NCBI GenBank assembly: GCA_001692895.1
Contig: KV748202.1
Coordinates: 124,001-188,000 of the forward strand
Reading direction: 5' to 3'
DNA length: 64,000 nt
Source of the DNA: Cenococcum geophilum 1.58
Lineage: Eukaryota > Ascomycota > Dothideomycetes > Gloniales > Gloniaceae
The notes beneath the pieces were generated by a model. It was not told the DNA's origin. It did no database searches and saw only the letters and a list, made by a program, of their open reading frames with translations. Positions 24,421-34,362 of this stretch are shown here, piece by piece; position 1 is the stretch's first letter; every line of letters starts with the position of its first letter. The position numbers were made by a program, and so were the translations under genes.

Positions 24421-24640
24421 TAATATAAGGGATATTATTGCAGCTACTTTGGGTTGCCCTTAGGACAACCCCCGGACGCCCCTTAGATAGTCGCTAGTTA
24501 TATACTAAAGGCACGTGCCTGTAGTATATAGTCTCTACAATCCTAAAGGCCTTACCTCCTTAAGGATTCGTCTCTCTTACCAATCTATTCTATTTTATAA
24601 TCGTGTCCTTATAGCCCCCTATCTTTAAAGTCCCTTTATA
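24421..24640 (+). repeat. Right LTR (220 bp) of the 13.2-kb insertion
   Basis: Partner of 11435-11654, the same length. It directly follows a polypurine-like tract. Confidence 0.75.
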
Positions 24641-24965
24641 AAAGGCACTAAAAGCAAATTCCTTTACTATTTAAACAAGACTATATAAGCCGTTAAGGGT
24701 AGTAAGTAAATACTAAATAGCTTAAGTAATAAATAGAAGACTAGTAGATAGTAGATAATGACCCAATCCTTCTAATAAAGCCTTTAATGCTATGCTAATA
24801 ATATTATATATTCTTATAGCTAGCGGCGCTTTATATAGGAGCTTATACGAAGGCTCTACGGGTAAGATTTAGGCGAATTAGGCGTCTTTTAGTTGCTATA
24901 CTATACCAAGACTTTTTATAGGGACTATATATACTATCTTAATAATTTAAGCATTTTAAATATTC
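24641..24965 (+). mobile_element. hAT transposase, part 2 of 2 (C-terminal)
   Basis: Continues the hAT frame broken at 11434. It starts KGTKSKFLYYLNKT and ends in a degenerate dimerisation-domain-like stretch (LRVRFRRIRR...LY.LS, about 24850-24950). With part 1 it gives about 730 codons, a usual hAT length. It ends at the border of the normal-composition gene island. Confidence 0.55.
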
Positions 24966-25198
24966 CGGAACTAGCCCGAGTTAATTTAATTCAATGATTT
25001 TAGAGCGCCAAGAAATTCAATTCAACTCCGAGGTTAGTGGAAGACTTGAAAGGCTTACTGCCATGCCTGCACAGGGTGCCCAGGAAATAAATATGGCAAT
25101 TGTCATCTCAACTACAGCTTGGATGTTTTTTTCCACTTCCTCGGGCAAATAAGGTGATTATTCTGAGGTAGTCACGTCTTAAATGTAAAGAAATTCGC

Positions 25199-27141
25199 TT
25201 ATCGATGTCTAATGTATGTTGCTTGAACTGGAGCGACGACGTTGTTGTAGAAATGCCGTCTGAACGTGGAAAATTCGAAGTTTTTGGTGATATCGCGTCC
25301 AGGAAACTCGCATCTCAGACAGCGTTGGACGGCGTAACCATAGGAATCTCCTGCCTGGTTATAAACCTCGTCTATTTTGCTCTCCGCGATTTTGAAATCG
25401 TCGAGTATAGTGGTTGCAGTACTTCCTGTATCACCCTGCTGTCGAAACTCTTCGAACGACCTGTTAATACAAAGCTCAATGAGGAGAATCCCAAGAGCGA
25501 AGAGAGTCCTGTTTCGAATTTGATTGCTGTTGAAACGGTCGGCGGGAGTCAGTGTTGACGATGTGGCGTGCGTCTCAAATAGGTAAGATATGTAAGGATT
25601 TCGGGAAAAATGTTGTTCCCTGCCAGCGGCTGTGTTCTCAAGAAACACGTTGACTTGGTCTCCATCCCAATTGTCATCTAGCCACGGAGTACAGCTAAAA
25701 TGAAGAATTGCCCAAGCTAAGGCGGCAGCGAGACCGTACCGCTTTTTAGCCGATAAGTCTAGGTGCGGCGGAAGTTGGTGCGGCGGGAGTTGGTGCTGCA
25801 GGAGTTGATGAGTTGGAATGGGCTGCACGGGAAAGAGCGACTTCAATGGCATGATTTTTACAATGTTGGAGTTGGTATTTGATGCGCAGCTGAGATGAAA
25901 CTTTCTTTTTTGCCCTTGGTCTGGGTCTGGCAAATAACCCAGGTTTACGGATGCCCTAAAATCCTTCCGCACCCCAACGCAAAGGCATGAGATCTTATCG
26001 TTGGCTGAACGGGGAGTTGGTATGGTAGATTGCACCGCTTGAAGAATTAGTCAGCTATCGCACTCTCTGGTCAAGACAGCTACAATAAACCCACCAGGAT
26101 AAGGGGGTACCGTAACTGTGACTTGTTTCGACTTCTTATTTTGTCGTCGGCCAAACAGACCCGATAGCTTGTTCTTTCCTGAACCTGTCAGTGGCATCGG
26201 TGGTGGTGCTCTGGATGATTGCGGAGATAGAACCGGCTGAGCGACGGGTGTAACGTTGCCCGAATCTGTTTTCTCTATCTTAATTTGAAGTTTTCGCCAG
26301 CAGTACTTTGCAGCCGCTGTTTGAGTAGAGGTATCCTGGAAAGAAAGAGCGATATCGAAGACTGACGGGAGAGTGGGCTTTTCTGGCTGCCAATCTAGAT
26401 CAATGGCTGCGTGATGTGAGCATAGACACATGCAATTCCAGCCGTCTTTGAGAACTCCATGGATAGCTCGGACATTTTCGCGAATTGAATCGCAGTGCTT
26501 GGGGTTGAATCGTGCTTGGAGCTCCTGAACTTTAGTATCTTCGTCTTCTGCTGGTACCTCTGGTCTCTCAAAACAGTTTTTCAATGCTGTGTTCCAGTAT
26601 TGCAGTTGGTCGATGAGAGCCTTGCGTTCTTCGGTGCTGAAGCTGCGCTTCACGCGGCGCCACTCCCACTGAGCTCGTTCGGGTGGGTCACTTGTCCATA
26701 ATGGCTGTATAAGAAATTAGATTTCGATCCAAGACAAGAATGATATTTGCAGCGGCATGCGGAACAGGGAGTTACATTAATGAAAAGAGTAAGTAGTGTG
26801 AATTCGAAATATCATACTCTGCCATCCATGTCGATTCCCAATTTGTCTAGGAGGCCCTTGGTAATTTCATCCATATGTTTAATAATTGATAGAAATTCCC
26901 TATAATGGTTTGGGTACTTTTCTTCGAGACATTCTCGTAATTCATTAACGCTCGGTTGGTTTAGTCCAATTAAGCGAAGGGTAATATGTAATTGCTGTTG
27001 TTGCACGAATATGTTATCTCGGAGTGTTGACAGTGTCATATCGTACTTCCAGTAGTTTTTCACAGGGTCGTGGTACTTCTCAAGGGCCCACAAAGCAATT
27101 GGGATCCCTCCCAATACCAGACCAGCGATGACGTCAGCCAT
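25199..27141 (-). CDS. DUF7580-family protein
   Basis: Intact, 590 aa. Exons 27141-26818, 26704-26095 and 26037-25199; introns of 113 nt (GTATGA..ACAG), 57 nt (GTGGGT..CAAG). Start MADVIAGLVLGGIPIALWAL gives a hydrophobic N-terminal helix of the kind seen in HeLo-like fungal proteins. Exon 1 joins in phase into PLWTSDPPERAQWEWRRVKR, then LQYWNTALKNCFERPEVP. The C-terminal half has KKRYGLAAALAWAILHF, WLDDNWDGDQVNVF, NPYISYLFET, RNRTLFALGILLIELCIN and AVQRCLRCEFPGRD, followed by FRRHFYNNVVAPVQATY. These match the fungal DUF7580 family as I remember it. TLFALGILLIELC resembles a kinase C-lobe helix, so a degenerate kinase fold is possible (inference). No function is established. It is divergent from the WD40 gene, 748 bp apart, in an island between RIP-mutated repeats. 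The third-exon acceptor is the least certain junction. Confidence 0.82.
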
Positions 27142-27889
27142 GGCTTCGATGTACGCACCCGACAGTGTGTCAAGAGTTTCCTGGGAGCTCAAGAGGCGCA
27201 AAGTAGATATATGATGGACAGACGAGTCTAGTTGAGGAAATGGTGCTGCTAACAAAAAGCATAACCTGTGAGCGCTGGTGACGTGTCAGCCTTCAGGAGC
27301 TCAACCCAAAGCTCATGCATATACGTGGCGAGCTCCCATCTATACACTGCGAGCGGTTTTCCACTCACATTATCGCATCTGCAAAACCTACTTAAATGAA
27401 CGAAATTACGAAGCCACGATAGGTTGGAAGGTTTGACTCGACATTGATCACGCAAGCCATTGGAATAAGCTACAATAGCAGCTCAGAGGTCCTATGTTTG
27501 GCACTACCTCTTTAGCTATGTGGTCTGTTGGTTGCCTAATTTGCTTTTCAAATGCTGACAGTCCATTTACCTTTTAAGCCCTATCACTTTCTGAGCGCAT
27601 CAAGCTTTTTTTGCGGACACTGATTCCTCATTCATCTGAAGATTCGCCTGCTGCATTGCTGAAAAATTATGTAGCTGCCTCAGCCTGATCCTCACCGTCA
27701 TTAGTGCTGAAGTATCAACCACCAGTCATACTGCAACCTAGCTTCATCGATGTCTGCCTTTTCTCTACGCCTGAAATATACTGTTTAACAGATAGTGAAA
27801 TTATGACGCCTTTTCAGCTTCGAGAATAGTCTATTTAATTGGTGGATTGTTATTCGAAATCTATATCTACTTTAGTATTCGTCGTTACG
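27142..27889. promoter_or_regulatory. Bidirectional promoter region between the DUF7580 and WD40 genes
   Basis: 748 bp separate two divergent start codons. Composition is balanced, unlike the flanking repeats. Short open frames inside (for example about 27249-27455 on minus) have no recognisable product and may be leader sequence. A shared promoter is inferred from layout only. Confidence 0.45.
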
Positions 27890-30739
27890 ATGGCTGAGGC
27901 ATCATCAACCTCATCGAAAGAGTCCCTTTCAACAGTCTTTACAGACTGCCTTACGTACTATAGGAAGCTGCTGCTTACTCTCAATGCAGAGAATTGCCGC
28001 GTGGTCCGGTTGGAACAGGTAGACGTCACTCACATTCAAGATGAATTCGGAAGAGTCAAGATTTGGGGCGACCAAACCAAAGCCACCCTTCTGCCAAGAG
28101 CTCGCGGTTCCTTAGACGATACATTGAGAAATAATCCTGACCTCCAAGACACTGTCCGAGGGGTTCTTAAACGGTTAAGGTGGTGTCTCGACCAAGGTAG
28201 GTCATTTAGTATAAAGTACACCATCTCCCACTCGTTGACTCGATCGCAGCAATTCCTATCGTAGGAAGAAAGTACGATGACCTAAAAGAATCTGATCAGG
28301 ATTCCATTGCTAGCATGAGCGCTGATTCTGATTCCGAAGTTGAAGACGACGCAAATCACGAGCATCCTAAAGACTCAAAGATCGCTTGGCTCATGCAACA
28401 GGCCTTTGAGCAAATCCAATCGCTTTTCCATCTTTCTTCCCTTCTTCGCCGTCCTAGTTTAACGGGCAAGTATATTCGTTCCGTCAATCGTAACGCTAGA
28501 GTAAATCCAGAAAAACAGGAGTCATCTTTAGCCTTCTGTCTCAGTAGATTTGATTGCAAACACGTCCTCGAGAAAGTACGACAATGGAATGGCCTTGCCA
28601 AAAGCGCTAAAGATATATCGTACGAGGATGAAGAGCCTGTATCTTCGGATCAAATTCAGGGCCGCACAGATCTTGACATCGACTGCTGCGAAGATGTCAC
28701 AGCTCTCTGTCAGAGGCTCGCAAATGCGAATACCCGACGTCGTGAACAGCTTCAGTACTGGACTGACCACCCAGACAACCTCACAGCTCGCGAAACCATC
28801 TCCGCTCCACCGACACTGGATGTTCTGATGAAAGAAACTCCTGTGCTGGAGGCTAATCGAGCCGGCGAGCCGCAAAGCCAGGTGCCCACTATCCAGCCGT
28901 CCGATCGAAATCATTTGAGGCAGAACGATGAAGCAAGGTCGTCGTTGTCGAAGCAGAGTTTTTCTACTGTTGCGAAGTCGGCCATATTTGAGACAAAAAC
29001 GCAGTCCGGCCGTCCACGTACAGTATACGCGCCATCAACTGCAGTTAAGGGACGACAAAACCGCGTTCCGAATGCGCCCACTCCGAAGGGTAGCTTCTTT
29101 TTCCTTTGCCCTTATTGTGGTATGAAGCTCATCAGCTGTGAAATGGAGGACAGACAGACCTGGAAGTAGGTTCTAGAAAAAGCCTTCTCTGCTTCACTAC
29201 ACTAATATAGTTTCTAGACGACACGTCTTTAGAGATCTCAGGCCCTATATTTGTACCTATCCAGAATGCCAAACCCCTGAAAAGCTCTACGTCACTCGGC
29301 ACGACTGGATATATCACGAAATGCAGATGCATCGACGCCAATTTGTCTGCGGTGACTGTAATGAGAATCATCTAACGAGAGATTCAATGGAAACACATCT
29401 CAAGGCCCATCATCACGGGCTATTTTCCGAATCCCAACTTCCAATCGTCCTTGACATGTGTGACCGGCCTATTGACGACAGTGAGCAATCGCTTTGCATC
29501 CTTTGTGGCGAAGAGATGTCCCTCTCAAAGCTGCAAAGCCATCTCGCCATGCATTTGGAGGACATTGCCTTATTTGTGTTACCTAGCAGTGTCGAAGACG
29601 GGGAGGCGGACGGAGGTTCCAAGATGACCAATCAGGCCGCGAAGCTAAAATCCGAAGTAGAGAGGGACGGTGATGAACTTTCATCCGTTAGCAGCGTTCA
29701 TTTTTCTGATTCCGGAAGTGAACCCGGTTATAAGCAGACCTCTACGGATTTTCAAAAGCTGTTAACTATGAAACAACCGGAATTTAATTTTAAAGTAACG
29801 CTTTGGAAGAAACATGACTTAAGCGGGGAAGACAGTCCTATAACGGTAATGTACAACATTTTAAAAATTTTACAGGGCCATTCGAATAATGTCCACGCCG
29901 TCGCCTTCTCGCCGGACGGCAAGCTGGTCGCGTCGGCATCGTCCGATCGCACCGTCAGGCTCTGGGACGCGGCCACGGGAGCGGCGCTGCGGACGCTCGA
30001 GGGCCATTTGGATGAGATTAACGCCGTCGCCTTCTCGCCGGACGGCAAGCTTGTCGCGTCGGCATCGTACGATCACACCGTCAGGCTCTGGGATGCGGCC
30101 ACGGGAGCGGCGCTGCAGACGCTCGAGGGGCATGCGGGTGTGGTTTACGCCGTCGCCTTCTCGCCGGACGGCAAGCCGGTCGCGTCGGCATCGTCCGATC
30201 GCACCGTCAGGCTCTGGGACGCGGCCACGGGAGCGGCGCTGCAGACGCTCGAGGGCCATTCGGATCTGGTCTACGCCGTCGCCTTCTCGCCGGACGGCAA
30301 GCTGGTCGCGTCGGCATCGGACGATCGCACCGTCAGGCTCTGGGACGTGGCCACGGGAGCGGCGCTGCAGACGCTCGAGGGCCATTCGGATAATGTCAAC
30401 GCCGTCATCTTCTCGCCGGACGGTAAGCTAGTCGCGTCAGCATCGTCCGATCGCACCGTCAGGCTCTGGGACGCGGCCACGGGAGCGGCGCTGCAGCCGC
30501 TCAGGGGCCATGCGGATGATGTCTGGGCCGTCGCCTTCTCACCAGACGGCAAGCTAATCGCGTCGGCATCGTCCGATCGCACCGTCAGGCTCTGGAAAGC
30601 GGCCACGGGAGCGGCGCTGCAGACGCTCGAGGGCCATTCGGATGATGTCAATGCCGTCGTCTTCTCGCCGGACGGTAAGCTGGTCGCGTCCGCATCGTCC
30701 GATCGCACCGTCAGGCTCTGGAAAGCGGCAGACGTTTAA
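27890..30739 (+). CDS. C2H2-finger array / WD40-repeat protein (NLR-like recognition domain, no NACHT)
   Basis: Intact, 909 aa. Exons 27890-28196, 28265-29165 and 29218-30739; introns of 68 nt (GTAGGT..GTAG) and 52 nt (GTAGGT..CTAG). Residues 1-110 resemble the N-terminal region of fungal ankyrin/C2H2 proteins (FGRVKIWGDQ..., normally FGRFRVWAGNIG). Residues 384-530 form a degenerate C2H2 array: CPYC, KRHVFRDLRPYICTYPEC, LYVTRHDWIYHEMQMHRRQFVC, METHLKAHH, CILCGEEM, LQSHLAMHLEDIALFVLP. Residues 621-909 are seven 42-residue WD40 repeats, nearly identical apart from positions after GH. Such repeats form the ligand-sensing propeller of HET-E/NWD proteins, where they follow a NACHT domain. Here a 90-residue acidic linker replaces it and no Walker A or B motif is seen. 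A role in non-self sensing is inference. A transposon begins 10 bp after the stop codon. Confidence 0.85.
29870..30736 (+). repeat. Seven tandem 126-bp WD40 coding repeats
   Basis: Six full 126-bp units and one of 111 bp, GC-rich and almost identical. Each encodes LEGH-xxxxx-AVAFSPDGKLVASASSDRT and VRLWDAATGAALQT with few changes. The five residues after GH are SNNVH, LDEIN, AGVVY, SDLVY, SDNVN, ADDVW and SDDVN in order; elsewhere differences are rare (for example SS/SY/SD before DRT). No stop or CA->TA clustering is seen. Confidence 0.9.
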
Positions 30740-31375
30740 GGTTGATATAACGTATGTGATGGGGTTATGAAGGTGACCCTAGTTATGAAGGTTTTGAACA
30801 TCAAAATACTCAAAAATACAAATTTGGTCGCAAATAACCAGTAAACCCCATTTAAAATCACTGCATCATTATTAGGGAGCATTGAAACCATAAATATATA
30901 TAATAGAGTCTATTCAAAGTCGATTTTTAGTGTTTTAAAGTTCAACTAACCACCGGCGGCTGCAGAGGACTCTTCTGCCTGCTTGTGGACCTCATCCGCG
31001 GTTAATTACATAGGCTGTAAAATACGCACCCGTGCTTGCGCATACGCTAGTTCAAAACTTCCTGACTTTTGTTAGGGACCTCCATAGAGCAAGATTATTG
31101 CTAGCAATTACTGCCTTGCTGGAGTAATACAATATTAATTAATATGGGTAACTTAGGAAGACTAATTTGCCTTAAAGCTACTGGCGGAAAGTAACTGGAT
31201 TAACCTTATGGGCCTTCGCACAGGTCGTGCAGGCTTCAGCGCCTTTATAAAGGCTTATTGTTCGCCAGGCTATTAAAGCTGCTTATAAACAATCTTCTGT
31301 ATCTAGAGCACACGGCCAGCAAGACATAGCTTTGGTAATATGGAGTTCTGTATAGGGAAGTAAGGAGAAAAGTTA

Positions 31376-32807
31376 GGACAATGATAGCCATACACCCCCT
31401 AAATAATACGCGTACACCCCCCAATTAATACGCATACACCCCCCACCTTATTTAGTTTAGATGATTCCCCATTGAGTTAGATGCTTCCTTATTAAGTTAG
31501 AATATCACGTGTGTTTGACTTGTTTGCGCCTGCATCGCGAAAATCAAAGTGCGCGCCACGCAAGTTTTATAACTGCAACATCACGATTAAGTATTGATAT
31601 TAGTTATAGTATAAGTAGTAGGGTCTAAATTTGGATCGCGGCTGAGTCGATTAATTGGATTGCGCAGTGTTTTATGAGGCGTCGCGCAAACTGATTTAGG
31701 TACTGCCACTGCTTCATGCCCACGCGCCCACGCGCCCACGCGCGCGCCCGTGGGACCCAAATCAACATCTCTGTTTCGCACCTAAGGGCCTGCAATTGTA
31801 GAGCGTCGCGGCGGTCGGCCAATTAACCCTACGACCGGCTCTACAATTGCAAATCGCGTCGACAGATCTACTCGTAGAGAGCCCTTAGCATTTGAGCGAA
31901 ATACTAGCTCGCACTTTGATTTTCGTGATGCAGGCGCAAACAAGTCAAACGCACGTGATATTCTAACTTAATAAGGAAGCATCTAACTTAATGGGGAAGC
32001 ATCTAAACTAAAGGTCGCCACTAATCGCACACCCCCTAAATGATATTCGTACACCCCCCAATTGATATTCATACACCCCCTACCTTATTTAGTTTAGACA
32101 CTTCCTTACTAAGTTTAGACGCTTCCTCACTAAGTTAGATCATCACGTGCGTTTAACTTGTTTGCGCTTATATCGCGAAAATCAAAGTACTCGCCATGTA
32201 AGTTTTATAACAGCAATATCACGATTAAGTCTTAATTTTAGTTATAGTATAAGTAGTAGAGTCTAAATTTGGATCACGCCTAAGTTAATTAATTAGATTG
32301 CGTAGTGCTTTATAAGGCGTCGCACAAACTAATTTAGGTACTGCCACCTCTGCTTCGCGCCCACGCCCGCGCCTACGCCTAGTGGGACCCAAATTAACAC
32401 CTCTACTTTATATTTAAGAGCCTGTAATTATAGAGCGTCGTAATAGTTAGCTAATTAACTCTATAGCTAGCTCTACAACTGCCAATCGCGTTAACTTGTA
32501 GAAAGTCCTTAGCATTTAAGCGAAATACTAGCTATACTATGGGCTCGTACTTTGATTTTCGCGACATAGGCGCAAATAAGTCAAACGCACGTGATAATCT
32601 AACTTAGTGAGGAAGCGTCTAAACTTAGTGAGGAAGTGTCTAAACTAAATAAGGTAGGGGGTGTACGAATATCAATTGGGGGGTGTACGAATATCATTTA
32701 GGGGGTGTGCGATTAGTGGCGACCAAACTAAATGAGGTGGGGGGTGTATGCGTATCAATTGGGGGGTGTACGCGTATCATTTAGGGGGTGTATGGCTATC
32801 ATTGTCC
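31376..32807. mobile_element. MITE copy 1 (outer), 8-bp TSD AAAAGTTA, contains copy 2
   Basis: Perfect direct repeats AAAAGTTA at 31368-31375 and 32808-32815. The ends GGACAATGATAGCCATACAC are inverted, and the long arms contain repeated ACACCCCCTAAATNATACGC motifs, then GATTTTCGCGA-like and TTGACTTGTTTGCGC blocks. There is no transposase. The right arm is split at 32012 by copy 2; rejoining recovers the left arm's complement. An 8-bp duplication with subterminal motif arrays suggests hAT mobilisation (inference). Confidence 0.88.
32013..32724. mobile_element. MITE copy 2 (inner, 712 bp), 8-bp TSD AAACTAAA
   Basis: Bounded by AAACTAAA at 32005-32012 and 32725-32732. The undisturbed arm of copy 1 has this 8-mer only once, which proves the duplication. 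Ends GGTCGCCACTAATCGCACAC are inverted. The inside is a long inverted-repeat structure related to copies 1 and 3. Confidence 0.9.
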
Positions 32808-32989
32808 AAAAGTTAATAGGTTAATGTTCAAAGCGGCAGTATATTTTAGGTAATATTCTAGCCTAAATAAGAAGGCGGTAATGTAAACCTTTTATAACTA
32901 GGGTTACCTTTATAACCCCATCACATACGTTAGCAATTAGCGGCCTGTGTTTTCTTAAAGTTAAATAATCTAGCCTTAGGTATAAGGGC

Positions 32990-33175
32990 TAGCTAGGGGC
33001 TGGCCTGGGGCTGGCCCGGGGCTGGCCCGGGGCTGGCCCGGGGTCATTTTAGCTGCATCCGCTGATCTGCTCATGTACACTTCTTTACGCTAGCCCCGGG
33101 CCCCATTAGCAACATTAGCAACATTAGCAACATTAGCAATATTAGCAATATTAGTAATATTAATAATTTTAATTT
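32990..33175. repeat. Short tandem repeats (GGCTGGCCCGG and CATTAGCAA types)
   Basis: About four units of an 11-bp GC-rich motif (32995-33045), followed after a short spacer by about eight units of the 9-bp CATTAGCAA (about 33103-33170), grading into AT-rich sequence. Both are microsatellite-like. Confidence 0.65.
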
Positions 33176-33289
33176 TAAAAATTATAATATATCTTTTTAC
33201 TATAATAGTTATAATATTTTCTATAACTGTAATATTTATATGAGAATAATAATGGGTTTTAAATTTTAAAATTTGGTTATTAAGCAATT

Positions 33290-34362
33290 AATTAAAATAA
33301 GTGGAAAGCCTCTTGCAGAGGCTCCAAATCGTCAATTGGCGATATTCCTGACGATTTACCGGCCGTGTACTGATTTCCTAACTAGGCCTAGCACCCGCCT
33401 ACCCGCCTGCCTGCCTACCTACCTGCTTGCCTACCTGCCTGCCTACTTGCCTGCCTACCTGCCTGCCTACCTGCCTATACCTACCTATCTGTGCCTACCT
33501 GTGTATGCCTACCTGTCTGTGCCTACCGTCTATATCTGTCTATGGTATCTAATTCAATTTGATTCGGTAGCGGGCTGATATCGAGGCTCTGGTTCGATTC
33601 GATCGATCGATTAAGTCGTTCGTGGTGTTGCTGACTGGTTGTTCGAACGATCGTCGTCTGGTCCTGATGACGGTCGTCCTGATGACGGTCGTCTNGTTCT
33701 GGCGACGGTCGTCTGGTTCTGGCGACGGTCGTCTGGTCCTGACGACAGTCGTCTGGTTCTGATGACGGTCATCTAGTTCTGGCGACGGTCGTCTGGTTCT
33801 GGCCACAGTCATCTGCTAGCTGCCGTTGTAGTGCCTCCCTAGGTAGAGAGGATGGAAGGAAGGGTAAAAAATAAGTGGTATTTAGGTGTATAAGGGGTAT
33901 ATAAAGACATATAGAGGTTGCTGGGAATCTAGTGGGGACCCGATAGCACTATAGGTCGCTGTTAGGACGATTGATATAACCAGGAAAATTAAAGTCCTAC
34001 TAGGAGCCTGCTAGGAAGCCTGCTAGGAGCCTACTAGGAGGCCTTTAGGATTTTAATACCCTAATAGCAATAAACATAATAATAGTAATAATATTAATTT
34101 TATTGCTATAAGCTAGCATAATGCTAGTGTATAGCTCTAGGGCCTAGCTAATATAGCAGAAAGCTGGCGTAGAGCTCTAGAGGGTTAGCTAATATGGCGG
34201 AAAGCTAGCGTAGAGCTCTTAGGGGTTAGCTAATATGGCGGAAAGCTAGCGTATAGCCCTTGGGGGTCAGCTAATATGGCGGAGAGCTAGCCCCGGGCCC
34301 CAAAAACACTTTTAGCGAAACTAAATTTCGTACGCCACCCCCCGTTTTCCTGACGTAGTCCA
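33290..34362. mobile_element. Element 'B', inverted relative of the 14.5-20.4 kb element
   Basis: In order: a conserved block GCCTCTTGCAGAGGCTCCAA (about 33309), a CCTACCTGCC minisatellite (about 33385-33540), a 20-bp GGTTCTGGCGACGGTCGTCT minisatellite (about 33640-33815), a unique block through GTGGGGACCCGATAGCACTA (about 33935), a CTAGGAGCCTGCTAGGAGCC stretch (about 34000-34045), four subterminal units GGGTTAGCTAATATGGCGGA (about 34130-34300), and the end CCCGTTTTCCTGACG at 34362. Element 'A' has these same parts inverted but also carries the TAGAGC satellite. Confidence 0.6.

Larger units (their letters stand above)
11435..24640 (+). mobile_element. 13.2-kb LTR-bounded insertion in the hAT transposase
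   Basis: Two direct repeats of the same 220-bp length bound this segment: 11435-11654 and 24421-24640. Both start TA(T/A)TATAAGGGATATTATTG and end in TTATA, which fits an original TG...CA pair after RIP. The right copy is preceded by a purine-rich tract (AGAAGGGGGGG), as expected for a polypurine tract, so the element runs plus. hAT coding sequence stops at the left LTR and resumes after the right one. Between them lie later insertions (minus gypsy, pogo element, satellites, truncated gypsy). Little of the element's own interior is left: 11655-11853 and 24207-24420 show no recognisable protein. I could not find a matching 5-bp target duplication (tatat/atata left, aaagg right), so the boundaries carry some doubt. 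Confidence 0.6.
30750..32930. mobile_element. Tc1/mariner-like TIR element holding nested MITEs
   Basis: TA flanks both ends (30748-30749 and 32931-32932). The roughly 50-bp inverted repeats start ACGTATGTGATGGGGTTATG and continue AAGGTGACCCTAGTTATGAA; the right arm has CA/TG->TA-type differences. Removing the nested MITE and its duplicated 8 bp leaves about 740 bp, with no intact transposase, so this is a non-autonomous or deleted copy. Confidence 0.75.

Noticed and set aside
29870-30736. Long Arg/Ser-rich frames on both strands over the WD40 array
   Set aside because: They are 126-bp periodic shadows of the repeats.
14524-34362. A single Starship-like giant element carrying the two genes
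   Set aside because: No tyrosine recombinase (DUF3435) gene is seen, and the proposed left end is inside an LTR pair whose right LTR is internal. Kept only as a finding for checking.
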